Positions 44,860 through 54,721 of a DNA stretch of 64,000 nucleotides are shown here, in pieces. Every line of letters begins with the position of its first letter. Position 1 is the first letter of the stretch. The notes under the pieces were generated by a model. That model was not told the DNA's origin, did not search any database, and saw only the letters and a list, made by a program, of their open reading frames with translations. Source of the stretch: Anastatus disparis (Eukaryota > Arthropoda > Insecta > Hymenoptera > Eupelmidae); the NCBI GenBank assembly GCA_017163975.1, contig JAFFSR010000249.1, positions 1,242,501 through 1,306,500 of the forward strand. The letters run 5' to 3'. The position numbers and the translations under genes were made by a program.

Positions 44860-45440
44860 CGGTTAAGAGGTAAATGAGGCAGCAATTTAAATACTATATA
44901 TTATATTTATAGTTATTTAATTAGTTACAATGAAATATAGTTATTAATACTTTCTTACAGATATTTACAGTTTTTCACATTTATTAACAGTTATTAACAG
45001 TTTTTCACATTTTTTCACATTTATACACAGTTATTAATAGTTATTCACAGAAATTATTTCTGTATGGGCTCCAATAAAAAATGACGATTTTTATTTTTTA
45101 TTTTTGACTCATAAGAACTACAACAAAATCGATGCGTAATGTTATTCAAAATAATTTGAAAAATCAATAGAAAAATTTCCAGAACGAAACATTAAACTAT
45201 TAGTAGTATTTAACTATTAGCAATTAAAATACTATATATTATATTTATAGTTAATTAATTAGTTACAATGAAATATAGTTATTGACACTTTCTTACAGAT
45301 ATTTATAGTTTTTCACATTTATTAACAGTTATTAATAGTTTTTCACATTTTTTCACATTTATACACAGTTATTAATAGTTATTCACAGAAATTATTTCTG
45401 TATAGGCTCCAATAAAAAATGACGATTTTTATTTTTAATT
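44860..45440. repeat. Inner tandem repeat, ~345 bp period
   Basis: TTAGTTACAATGAAATATAG...TTATTTCTGTATRGGCTCCAA occurs at 44915-45075 and 45255-45412, each followed by AATAAAAAATGACGATTTTT. The text is rich in TTATTAACAGTT/TTTTTCACATTT words. Confidence 0.8.
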
Positions 45441-45451
45441 TTTGACTCATA

Positions 45452-46349
45452 CCCTGGTAGAAAATGAAACGCTTTTTCCACCATTTTATGGCCATTTCTT
45501 TAAAGTGAAGAACAGAAAATGGGAATGTTTTATGGCCATTATTTGAACTAATATGAAACGTTTTTTTCAACCTTCATAGTGCTAAAAAATGCTAATAAAA
45601 TGTTGAGTCTGATCCACTATTATTTGAATATAGATAGTTAACAGTAGAGTCTACCAAATTGTGCTCTAATTGATTATTATTAAGAATCATTTAAGGTTTT
45701 TTCTTGAAAGTTATCATTAATCATTAATAGAATCACTTTTGTTAATATATTCGCGCGTATATTTTGAGTTGTGATCGGATTGTTAGAGGTTATTTTTAAA
45801 CGATTAATAAAATTTTCCATTTATTATTTTAAAAAACGATATTTTTATACTCGTTTCGTACTGCGTTTCATATTTTTATTTTAATAAAATTTAATATTAT
45901 TTTTATTTTTATAAATTCCAATGAAAATAAACATTGACGAAGGAATGTGAATAAATACTAATCTATATTTTCTCGCCACGTGGCAAAAGTGAGGTTATGA
46001 TTTTACCTATGATCTGAAAAATTAAGGACTCATTACTAAAAAGTTATATAACTAGTCAAAAAAAGTTGTCCACAGTTTACCTAATTTTTAGATAGCTGTT
46101 ACTGATTTTTTCTCTCCGTTTACGTAAAATGCGTATTTTTTTGGCTAAATACAAAAATTTTGAACAACATTTTTATATTAGCATTTTTTGCCTATAAGAT
46201 GCTAACCAATATACCAAAAAATTTGAGCTCTGCAGATTCAGCAAAAAATTGCCATTTATTCGCCAATATTGACATGACAAAATATTACTATTGACAATGG
46301 TCATAAATTGTTGTTTACACCATTTTTAATGTTCAAATTTCTACCAGGG
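45452..46349. mobile_element. TA-flanked MITE-like element (CCCTGGTAGAAA ends)
   Basis: CCCTGGTAGAAA at 45452 and the mirrored TTTCTACCAGGG ending 46349, with TA on each side (45450-45451, 46350-46351). The undisturbed sequence GACTCATAAGAACTAC is present in the neighbouring tandem unit at about 45105. No ORF. TA duplication and the CCCTGG end suggest a Tc1/mariner-type MITE. Confidence 0.88.
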
Positions 46350-46946
46350 TAAGAACTACACCAAAATCGATGCGTGATGTTATTCAAAATAATTTGAAAA
46401 ATCAATAAAAAAATTTCCAGAACGAAATATTAAACTATTAGTAGTATTTTAATTGCTGCCTCATTTACCTCTAAATCGAGCAGCAGTTAAAATACTACTA
46501 ATCCTACAGTTTTTAATATTTACGGTGGAAAATTTAAAAATAACTATATTTCATTGTAACTAATTAAATAACTATAAACAATAAATAACTATAAATGAGT
46601 ATAAATAATAATAAATTATCCACGAATTCTAAAATTTTGGAAAATGTGAGTAACTGTTAATAAATGTGTATAAATGTGAGTAACTATGAATAACTATTAA
46701 TAATCATTAATTTCAGTTAATCATTGTTATTTAGCATTCATAACTATTATTAACTATTATTAACTATTATTAGCTGTTTTTTTACTGTTATTACTGTCCG
46801 AATTACGGTAGTTTATTATAGTCATTCACAGTTTTACACAATTTCCAACAAAAATCATTTTCATATGCAAAAACAAGATTTCACCTGTACCCCCTCTTAA
46901 TATTAAATTATCATTACTAGGAAATTATTAATAGTATTTTTTACAG

Positions 46947-47328
46947 GTACTTACCAAATGCAGCAGGCTATTTCTTATTTAGCATAAATGCTGGATGAAA
47001 ATGATGAGATACATTTACAATATTGTAAAGAAAAAAATAATATAATCAAGATACAAGTTCGCTCCCGGCACATAAGCAGCAAAACTCACAATTGTTATAT
47101 TGAGTATAAACTGGACTCGATTGGTTATAGCAGTATTCTGCTGTACTGTTGTGAATGTGCGAATGGTTTAAGAACAACTGGTTCCTGCTCACATGTAGCA
47201 GCCGTAATATATTATTTATCTCATGGTACATACAATTCTAAAAAATAAGACCAGCTGCAAAATTAAGCAAAATTTTTGAAACGGAAGGTTTTGTACCAGT
47301 TATCGAGGTAGATAGTGACGATGACTAA
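46947..47328 (+). pseudogene. SWIM zinc-finger protein C-terminus (right arm)
   Basis: The exon begins after an acceptor-like TTTTTTACAG (46937-46946). The frame reads TYQMQQAISYLA, a TAA at 46985-46987, then the 86-codon ORF 46988-47248 with CCECANGLRTTGSCSHVAAV, and after a one-base slip in an A run, a Pro/Ala-containing tail ending in VDSDDD at 47328. Mirror copy of 43553-43935. The sharing of the stop between the arms shows that the gene was already broken when the arms arose, or that the arms were homogenised by gene conversion. Confidence 0.72.
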
Positions 47329-48430
47329 ACAATAACTATGCAATAAAAGAAAAAGTTTTTTATAATTTCTTGAAAAACATTCTTGTTTATTAATTCCCAT
47401 ATCAATCAAACTACGATTATAAGATTTTTTATTTTATAGGTGTTAGTGTACAAACGAAATAAAATAAAATTTTATTAGTTATTAAATTCATTTTTCCAGA
47501 ATATTACTTGAAAATACATTCCTAAAAATGATTAATTATTCATTCTCGAAAATTAATAATACTATCTTTATGGAATTTTTAAATTTTATTTTGATAATTA
47601 GATTCATGTAAATTAATCAAAGATATTAAAAAAAAAAATATTATTTGATTGTTCAAAATCGAAAGTAAGCGTATTTACTTTGTTCACTTATTACTTTATG
47701 AACAATTATTTCAATTTCACATTATTCTACTACAGTATCATTTTTGTTAAAAAAATTAAATATATTAATATATGTTGATAAATGATTCATCTTTTTGAAA
47801 TTGTAAAAAAATTCGATTACAAAATAATAAATTAAACAATGGAACATTTTCCCAGATTAGTATTCACAAAAATTAGTTCCAGATATCGCTATTGATGCAT
47901 TTAATCTTTGATCCTGATGATCCTACTAAACACAACGTAAGTATCTTCCGATTCAATCGAAAATAGATTCAATAAGAAAACCAAATTATGCTCACTTGAA
48001 TTTAATACTGCAAATGCATACTATTAATGATTCACTAATTTGATACTTCATATTTGTAACTGTGAATGAGCATACCTTCGGTTTTAGAGCATTTATCAGA
48101 CTTTTTCAAGGCTTAAATTGAAGGTTTTTTTCACCTCATTTCAAATGATTATGTATAGGAAATAATTCCGGGGTATGTGAGATACTATAATCACATTTAG
48201 TGTACGGAAGGTAGGTAAAAATGCCCAAAAACCGAACTTAAAGTGGCTTTTCGCTTCTGTAGGCCATTGCACCATTTCTAGAAATCTAAAAAAATTCATG
48301 TTTACAGTTTTTCGGTTTGAAAACAACATATTTTCTTTTGGTTATTTCTGTTGTCTTAGTTTTTTTTAATTGAACTTTAAAAATTTCAAATACTTATAAA
48401 ATTTTAATTTTGCGCCAAAACTATTTTTTA

Positions 48431-49593
48431 CCTACGTCAAGTTGTAACCTACAATTTATAGAAAAAAAACGTATTTTTCATCCACTAGAAGCCGAGATAT
48501 CGCTAAAAAACGAAAAAACACGTTTTAATTAATTTTGAGGTTAAGATTCATTAAAAAGAGCTTAAAATTTTTTTGTGTAGGTATTTTTTGATGTAGAAAA
48601 AGATAGCATTTTTATTTTTTCAGTTTCCGGTGGGGGCAATTTTGATCCTCTTAATAGGCTAGATCCTTTATGAAATTGCATAAACCTTTATACCCTTAAC
48701 TTTATCATTTATTTGTGATACAAGTCAACCCAATGTCCTGAATAATTATAGTAGAAACGCTGAATAAATTCATACTTAGTTTGTGATAGTAAATTTGCAC
48801 TGCTTAGCATTCAAGGTATATACCTAATTCATTGGTAAACTATTAACTAAACAATCTTCACGTATTATAATACTACAAATTTCAAAATTTGATAAAATTA
48901 TATACTGCATTCAAGAATCATACAATTAACATAAAGTACAGTAATAAGATTGGTGCTGATAATTTTAAAATTAACAAATGGTAAGAAAAATAAAATATTT
49001 ATTCGAAAATTATGTTTTGGCGAACAAAAAGAAATATCAACCGAAATAAAAATTAATACGCATATTCGCGTTGCTGCTAATACAATATATCTTAATCTGA
49101 ATACTAGAAATATTGCTTAAAATCAATTAAGATTAAAAAAATATAGAAATAGAGTATAACCGAAATTCATATTTTATTTAGAAATCGGCATTGTGAGTAC
49201 AACAATGTTCAATATTTTCAAGTATTACGAATCAAAAATATAAAATTAAACAATAATTTAATTTTTTTTTATAAAATTTTCCCAGCATAAAATTCTCGAC
49301 GCAGTTAACAGCGTGTAGATTCGAGTTTCAGTTTAATCTCAAATTGAAATCATAAAAGGGATGTCTGAGTTAGTCTGAAAAGTTGTGCACTTGAAAAGTA
49401 TATATAAGTAGGTAAACAAGGGAGATTCTAGCCCAGGGGGATTCTGGCCCACTACATTTGTAGCCCACTACTTGTCCCGACATGTTAGAACTTTAATAAG
49501 CCAAGTTTGCGCCAACTTTAATAACCCAAGTTTATAATTTTTAAACAGTTTATTACGTTTAAATTTTTTTTTGTGGTTCTGAAAAGAGCTGAT
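48431..49593. other. Non-coding interval before the Polinton genes
   Basis: AT-rich. No ORF above noise and no clear inverted end matching the right side of the window. The 3' part (49400-49560: GGGAGATTCTAGCCCAGGGG and GGGATTCTGGCCCACTACAT) carries short repeats. If the Polinton has a left terminal repeat it should lie here; I could not pair one. Confidence 0.45.
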
Positions 49594-49800
49594 TTAAAGT
49601 TTTTTATATTTGATATTTGGGGGTGGTATTTGTAATTTATATTTTTCGTAATGCTCTTTCCATGACATCTTCTCTTTTTTAGAAGAATCAATAAGAGGAG
49701 TATACTCGTTAGGTTTATCGGTGGTGCTCGGACTTTGTCTCATGATGAAATAATACAAGTCATGACACGCTTCTACTTTTATATTGATGAGAGCTCTCAT
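49594..49800 (-). CDS. Small ORF of the Polinton-like cluster, unknown
   Basis: 68 codons (MRALINIKVEACHDLYYFIM...PNIKYKKL) directly downstream of the conserved small gene at 49813-50313, with only 12 bases between. Composition (acidic/basic mix, Ser-Lys-Glu centre) is protein-like, not low complexity. No domain recognised. It could be a true small gene of the cluster or a chance frame. Confidence 0.4.
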   Translation of the reverse strand: MRALINIKVEACHDLYYFIMRQSPSTTDKPNEYTPLIDSSKKEKMSWKEHYEKYKLQIPPPNIKYKKL

Positions 49801-49812
49801 CTATGCAATCAT

Positions 49813-50313
49813 TTACTCGCATTCCATAGGCGTTTCCAAGGGTGAACGAATCTCAGTAAAATATTTTTTCATGAGTCTGATGTTGTGTAGAGCACAACAA
49901 GCTTTATACATTACATTGTGATAGGGGCAAACAGTCACTAGCTTTATCTTATCCAGCGGTGGATAACCCACCTCTGTAACATCGGTAACGTTGAACTTGA
50001 AGCGCTCTAATCATGTTTTCTTTATACTTCCTATCACTAAAATTATGCTAGCATCTTGTAGAGCTTCTTTAAGAATGTTTCCTATTTCGGCGTAGGGAAT
50101 CGTACCAGAACGCCAAGACAAACCATGATAATATTCTTTAAACCATTTGTTTTGCGTCTTATATTTCTTTGTGAGTCTTCGCCAAGGAAACGGTTCTTTA
50201 AAAAGTAGCACGACAGGATCAGAATCATCGTTCAACGGAACTATAGCCAATTCTTTTAAAACATAGTCATCACCAGGCTGCTTGAAGCCTTGCATATCGA
50301 CCAAGTACTCCAT
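49813..50313 (-). pseudogene. Conserved protein of arthropod Polinton-like elements, one nonsense codon
   Basis: ATG at 50313 (MEYLVDMQGFKQPGDDYVLK) through a TAA at 49815-49813, 166 codons in one frame, with a single TGA at 50013-50011 where relatives I recall have Trp. Recognisable blocks: LLFKEPFPWRRL, NKWFKEYYHGLSWRSG, SIILVIGSIKK and downstream CPYHN...CCALHNIRLMKK. The opening VDMQGF with later acidic and Cys/His residues is reminiscent of a nuclease-like fold, but I have no firm functional assignment. It follows the capsid gene on the same strand with ~50 bp between. Confidence 0.6.
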
Positions 50314-50366
50314 CGTGAATGACTCTTTTGACGATGAACATTCAATTTATAACTATTCCCCACCAC

Positions 50367-50978
50367 TTAAACAAGTTTTCGTACATTACCATTGACAGGA
50401 TTGTACTCGACTATGCGATCGTGTATGATCAAACAGTAAGTGGATGTTCCAGCAAGAATGTTATTTCTTGATTCAAATTCCAAGCGAACATCCACAGGAG
50501 CACTTTTCAGAGACTCGTTTTGTTTCGAGCAATCGATTACAATCAACGGCACGTAGTCAATGAAATCTTGTTTTTTTAAGAGCGGTTCGGCATCTTTCTC
50601 ATAGTACGCAGGTTGGAAATTAGCATACATATCGTATAACATAACAAATTGATTACGTTCAATATCTAAATTTAGATTTCCATATATATAGTATTGCGAA
50701 TTAAGGAAAAGCTTTACATTACTTACGTTGCAATGATCAAAGCGACTCGCATTGCCTGTTTTTAGATTTTTTCGATTCGTTTGAAAACCTAGAATAACAA
50801 AACGTGGTTTTTCCAATTGGTTAGAAGTTTTAACAGTCCAAACGTGTTTTGATGTGGTTGGAAGTAGCGGATACTCGTACAAGTCCCAACTGCGAAAACT
50901 CATTGCAATCGGTTTATCTTTTTCAATATGATTGAGTAAGCGAAGTTTGTAGGCATTCGATAATATTACATAGGGCAT
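50367..50978 (-). pseudogene. Polinton-type major capsid protein, C-terminal part only
   Basis: 203 codons, open. Landmarks of the double-jelly-roll capsid family of insect Polinton-like elements: AMSFRSWDLYEYPLLP, VKTSNQLEKPRFVILGFQTN, NVKLFLNSQYYIYGNLNLD, LIVIDCSKQNESLKSAPVDV and a TYCLIIHDRIVEYNP end. Family members are two to three times longer, so the first jelly roll is missing; the frame closes ~10 codons upstream of the ATG (TAG at about 50998) and the pX gene begins 35 bp away, suggesting a deletion. It would form hexon-like capsomers (family knowledge). It is transcribed in the same direction as the PLA2-pX gene upstream. Confidence 0.78.
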
Positions 50979-51013
50979 AAGCCATTCTATTCTTTGTTTC
51001 TATCTTTTTTTTT

Positions 51014-51790
51014 TTAACCAGACTTTATATGAAGACCAAGTCCTGTCTTGTAAGGTTTCAAATAAAGACCTTTACCTAAAGCTATTTCTTCCATCTTTTT
51101 ATTATGTCTTTGTTTTTCTTCTAATTGTTTTTGAGCAGTTTTCGAATCATTAACTGCTTTAGTTATACCAGCCGCACCACCTTTTAAACTACCAATTGCA
51201 CCTAGACCTGCAAAGACAGGTATGAGAAACGGTAAGAATCCTCCTACTTTAGTTGGAATTGATAGTCTGCGGGGTACTCTGACTTTATGTTTACCACCTG
51301 CTTTTCTCACAGCACTTCGAGCACCCTCTAAATCAGAGAAGATAGCTTTACGAGCACACTTCCTAGGTTTCATAGATTTGGAAGTGGCTCTAATTATTTT
51401 ATTAAGAGTAAAAGAGGGAGTCTTCTTCTTTTTTGCTCCCATCCCAAGTTTAGATTTTACTTTCATAGCGTTTGCAATAGCGAATGCAGCTGCTTTCTCA
51501 CCAATACTAGCGTCTTTCGATGAAACTCTTTCCCAAGCTTTTTCTCCTAAAACCTTATCAGCGGTATTTCTAACCTCAATATTTTCACGATTCTGTGAAT
51601 AAGCTATATCATGCTCCTTGCAGGCTTTGTCGAGTGGATTGATTCCTGGATCACCTCTTGTTAAACGTTTGGCTAATTTCGTCCCTGGTCCACAATATTG
51701 ATATCCTGGTAGATGAAGTTCCAGTGGAAGATTATTAATGATTTTATTAAGCAAACCACGACCGCGTCGTCGTCGTCGATACATGATCAT
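51014..51790 (-). CDS. PLA2-like and pX-like virion protein of a Polinton/adintovirus
   Basis: 258 codons, intact. After a basic start (MIMYRRRRRGRG), residues ~23-70 hold a parvovirus-type phospholipase A2 core: calcium-loop YCGPGTKLAKRL and catalytic DKACKEHDIAYS (His-Asp pair). The middle is Lys/Arg-rich (GAKKKKTPSF; KPRKCARKAIF; AGGKHKVRVPRR). Residues ~185-215 form a hydrophobic Gly/Ala-rich segment GFLPFLIPVFAGLGAIGSLK, as in adenovirus-type pX core proteins. A Lys/Glu helical stretch and KGLYLKPYKTGLGLHIKSG end it. PLA2 in such virion proteins serves endosomal membrane passage, pX packs DNA (family knowledge). The gene is divergent from the ATPase, whose start is only ~90 bp away. Confidence 0.85.
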   Translation of the reverse strand: MIMYRRRRRGRGLLNKIINNLPLELHLPGYQYCGPGTKLAKRLTRGDPGINPLDKACKEHDIAYSQNRENIEVRNTADKVLGEKAWERVSSKDASIGEKAAAFAIANAMKVKSKLGMGAKKKKTPSFTLNKIIRATSKSMKPRKCARKAIFSDLEGARSAVRKAGGKHKVRVPRRLSIPTKVGGFLPFLIPVFAGLGAIGSLKGGAAGITKAVNDSKTAQKQLEEKQRHNKKMEEIALGKGLYLKPYKTGLGLHIKSG

Positions 51791-51792
51791 AA

Positions 51793-51882
51793 CACTTTGA
51801 AGTTCAAAGAATAACTAACCCATCGGGTATATAAGCAGCGTATTTATAATTAATCGAACAGTCGCAGTTTGTGTCTGTCGAG
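51793..51882. promoter_or_regulatory. Divergent promoter between PLA2-pX gene and packaging ATPase
   Basis: The 92 bp between the two divergent ATGs hold a TATA box GGTATATAAGC (51827-51837) with an ACAGT initiator-like motif about 30 bp on, pointing to the ATPase. No clear TATA for the minus gene is seen, though an ATTATAAAT-like stretch is present on that strand. Confidence 0.6.
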
Positions 51883-53371
51883 ATGAATTTCAAAGCTCAG
51901 TCTGTAAAACTTCCGATAGCAAATTTTGATGCCATTTTGGAGCAAGAAAATAAATCAAAGAAACATGGAAATTTACTTCCAGATAGTATAAGAGGTGTAT
52001 TTTGCAGACCATCTAATTGTGGTAAAACTAATAGCCTACTCGCACTCATAACACATCCTAATGATCTAAGATTTGAGAATGTCTACGTATATTCGAAATC
52101 TCTTAATCGAGCAAAATATAAGTTTTTAAAAGAGCTCTTAGAGCCACTGGAAGGTATGCAATACTTTCCATTTAGCGAACACGAATCATTAATATCTCCG
52201 GATAACGCTCTTCCAAATTCTATAATGCTTTTCGACGATGTAGATTGTGAAAAACAAAAACACATCAGGGCATACTTCTGTATGGGTAGACACAAGAACG
52301 TTGATTGTTTCTACCTCTGCCAGTCTTATGCTCGAATCCCAAAACATCTCATAAGAGATGTGAGCGCCCAGTTGTATCATAAACTCTTAATTGCTAAACT
52401 AAATAAATATGATATTTTTATGCGCGATAAATAGTATAATTAGATCTATGAATAGAAATTTATATAAGTTAATATAATCTAAAAGAAGTATAAGATTAAA
52501 AGCATAAGCGCAAAATGTTCATACGCTCCTGAAAAACACACACAATCAAAGACATACATATACATCACACATCGAGAGCGCGCTTAAGCATCATATTGGC
52601 TAAGCGCGCAAGAGAAAAGCAGGACCACGCACGTGAACGCTGGCGGTGCCAATCTATCAGCGAAGAGGGGACTGGAGTCCAGCGCCTATAAAAGCGGGCC
52701 AGCAGAGAGAAAGGCTCTCTTCTGCCTTGCCTCAGCTCAACTTAACTTGCTTTGCTTTTTGACGCCAAGCACAGAGGAATCACCTACATAATTCTTCTAT
52801 GCTCGTGCGCTTATTCACTTTATATTGTATGATTGCTTTATATAATTTAAATAAAGAGTTGCGGCGAGCAACATACCACCTTATCCCATCCTAAAAGGTA
52901 AAACCCCGCATACTGAGGCACTTGGTCTTCAGTATTAACGGGCATTACCTATAACATAAATAATCCTTTATTAACACTGGAAAAAATTACACTTACACTC
53001 TACACTGACACATTCGAACCCGCACCAGACGGCATAGCGACCTGTCTGGTTAACGGTTCTAAAATCACAAGGCCGAAACACGGCGAGGATAAGACTCAGA
53101 AGAGTCAATAGAAGTGCGTCGTACTAGCCATAAGCTAGTAGGACGTCACAGAGATAATGTTAATCTCTTAGTTATCTTTCGTCAAAATGATGTCAATCTG
53201 AGACATTTATACGACGATCATGTTAACTCTGACATGACTTTTTTACGTTTCAAAGGATTGTGTTCTAAATGTTGGACGGATGATAAATATGGATTTCTAA
53301 TGATTGACAAAGATAGTCCACTAAATGCTGGTAGATATCGAAAGGGTTTTGATTGTTTTGCTATAAAATAA
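51883..53371 (+). pseudogene. Polinton packaging ATPase (FtsK/HerA, A32-like), split by an LTR
   Basis: Two coding blocks in matching frames, 51883-52358 and 53155-53371. Block one has the Walker A loop GVFCRPSNCGKTNSLL (around residue 45) and Walker B SIMLFDDVD, then CFYLCQSYARIPKHLIRD. Block two has RHLYDDHVNSDMTF and the end motif YGFLMIDKDSPLNAGRYRKG. Between them is a 792 bp solo LTR flanked by GAGA on both sides. The first ATG in frame is at 51883 (an upstream GTG at 51871 is not a eukaryotic start). Such ATPases pump genomes into capsids. No nonsense codons in either block, so the LTR is the only visible lesion. Without splicing of the LTR the first part would end after ~27 unrelated residues at 52434. 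Confidence 0.88.
52359..53150. mobile_element. Solo LTR in the packaging ATPase gene
   Basis: 792 bp, starting TGTGAGCGCC and ending GACGTCACA; GAGA at 52355-52358 and 53151-53154 is the 4 bp target duplication. Contains a core promoter (CCTATAAAAGCGGGCC at ~52685), a polyadenylation signal (AATAAAGAG at ~52851) and GC-richer unique sequence. No internal region or second LTR, so it arose by recombination between two LTRs. Likely Ty3/gypsy or BEL. Confidence 0.88.
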
Positions 53372-53423
53372 CTCATACTTAGCAGAGATTCATCGATCTA
53401 TCTTTGAAACTCAAAGAGATAAC
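53356..53423 (+). promoter_or_regulatory. TATA box inside the ATPase end, for the DDPN-tail gene
   Basis: TTTTGCTATAAAATAAC at 53357-53373 overlaps the last codons of the ATPase; the next gene starts at 53424. The same TTTGCTATAAA word precedes the paralogue at 61343. Confidence 0.5.
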
Positions 53424-54272
53424 ATGGCAGACCTTAAACATAAGAAAGCCTTACTCCAGTAACTTATTCAAGCGCGTAATGCTGTAAAACGCAAGTATGA
53501 CATGTTAAAATATGGAAAAGAGATTACGGAAAGAATTGTTCAACAAACTCTTAAACCCAACATTGACCCACTTAAAGAGATTGATTTTGAAAGCAAGAGA
53601 AAAAGAAGAAGACTCATTCCTGAAGAAGAAGAAGAAATTATTCTACCTGAAGTTAAAAAATCTGAATCCGATGAAAAATTGGAGAATGCTATACAAAATG
53701 ATTCCTCGCATTCTCTTGAGACCTTCTTTGAATCTGCCAGCGAAGATTTTACAGAAGATTTGCAATATGGAGAATTGGATAAAGTTTATGGTGTACGTAG
53801 GGAGGGCGATAAACTTTTTCTCGGTAATACACCAATATATATTGAAAAAACTTATGTGCAATTAGGGAGTAAAAAGTTCCCAAAAACTCGATGATTGTAC
53901 GAATTGCTTGTTGAGAAGCATCCTTCTAAAAAATTAGTAACTCAAAAAGATTTAGATAACTATCAAAAGATTCTGGAACAGACAAATGCTCATAAAAAAC
54001 GTTTCAGAAACGATGAAGGAATTCGTTCGCATACTAGTAAAAAGTTCGCCAGCATTATTGCTCCTCTATTCGGTAAAAAAGGAGGTTCGTTACCTAGATA
54101 TAAAATTGCAAGAAAAAATATCAAGTTTGATTATGTCTACTGGGATGATCCAAACGAGCTAGTTGATCGACTGCGTTTATTAGTTGCTGAAAAAGCAGCT
54201 GGTAATCCTAGTCATACTAACGAGATTCATTCCATCATCGAAGAGTTACGAGAAGCTGGCTATATATATTAA
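53424..54272 (+). pseudogene. DDPN-tail protein (Polinton-associated), two in-frame stops
   Basis: 283 codons in one frame from ATG 53424 (MADLKHKKALLQ), with TAA at 53460-53462 and TGA at 53892-53894. N-terminal third is a Lys/Glu coiled-coil-like region (ARNAVKRKYDMLK; KRKRRRLIPEEEEEI); the middle has an acidic spacer, then DKVYGVRREGDKLFLGNTPI, NAHKKRFRNDEGIRS and IIAPLFGKKGGSLPRY. The last 45 residues (VYWDDPNELVDRLRLLVAEK ... IIEELREAGYIY) are shared with the genes at 61343 and 62842. The family is frequent beside insect Polinton-like genes; its role is unknown to me, a virion or DNA-binding protein being plausible. Confidence 0.75.
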
Positions 54273-54303
54273 GCTGCAAGTTGAAACTCGTTACATTATC
54301 AAA

Positions 54304-54696
54304 ATGAGCGTCGATGTATTCGGATGCAATCTTAAATGAAGCGAGGGTAATCGAGGACCTCCCGACATTGGCTATAAACTGACAAAAGATGGATATTTTG
54401 ATGTAGAAAATAAGAGGTTATGTAATGTTGCCACTCCTCAGCAATCGAATCATGCCATTAATTTTAATACACTGCAAGGTTTGATTACATCTGAAGTCCA
54501 GAGTATTTACATAATCACTGCTAGATTAAGAAATGATCTTAGCACATCAGAATTAGAACTGCAAAAGTTAAAGGATGAGTATGATGAGAAGATAAAAAAA
54601 ATTAATGTAAACATTGAAAATCTATACGAGTTAATTAAAAATTGGATGCAAGATGCTAAAATTAAATCAAATAGTATAAAAGCCAATTTTCTGTAA
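54304..54696 (+). pseudogene. Fibre-like/coiled-coil Polinton protein, one nonsense codon
   Basis: 130 codons in one frame from ATG 54304, with a TGA at 54337-54339. Begins MSVDVFGCNLK, then RGPPDIGYKLTKDGYFDVEN and KRLCNVATPQQ, the pattern (GPxGxGFxLTxDGxYDxxNKRLxNV) seen in fibre-like proteins of insect Polintons and in phage tail-collar regions. The C-terminal half is a coiled coil (LELQKLKDEYDEKIKKINVN). It sits 31 bp after the DDPN-tail gene and 25 bp before the integrase. Family role in attachment is inference. Confidence 0.65.
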
Positions 54697-54721
54697 TCAA
54701 GCAATCATTAACTCCGTGACC

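Larger units (their letters stand above)
42475..48430. mobile_element. 6 kb palindrome with a SWIM-domain gene in each arm
   Basis: The left arm (from 42475, AGTTTTGGCGCAAAATTCAA inward) and the right arm (to 48430, mirrored) are highly similar over roughly 2 kb each, including both copies of a SWIM-domain exon. The arms differ by a ~30 bp indel near 42650/48230, by a SINE in the left arm only, and by scattered substitutions. The centre holds inner AT-rich repeats and a TA-flanked element. Either a transposon with very long inverted ends or a recent inverted duplication. Confidence 0.8.

Noticed and set aside
51222..51602. 126-codon plus-strand ORF
   Set aside because: Antisense shadow of the PLA2-pX gene.
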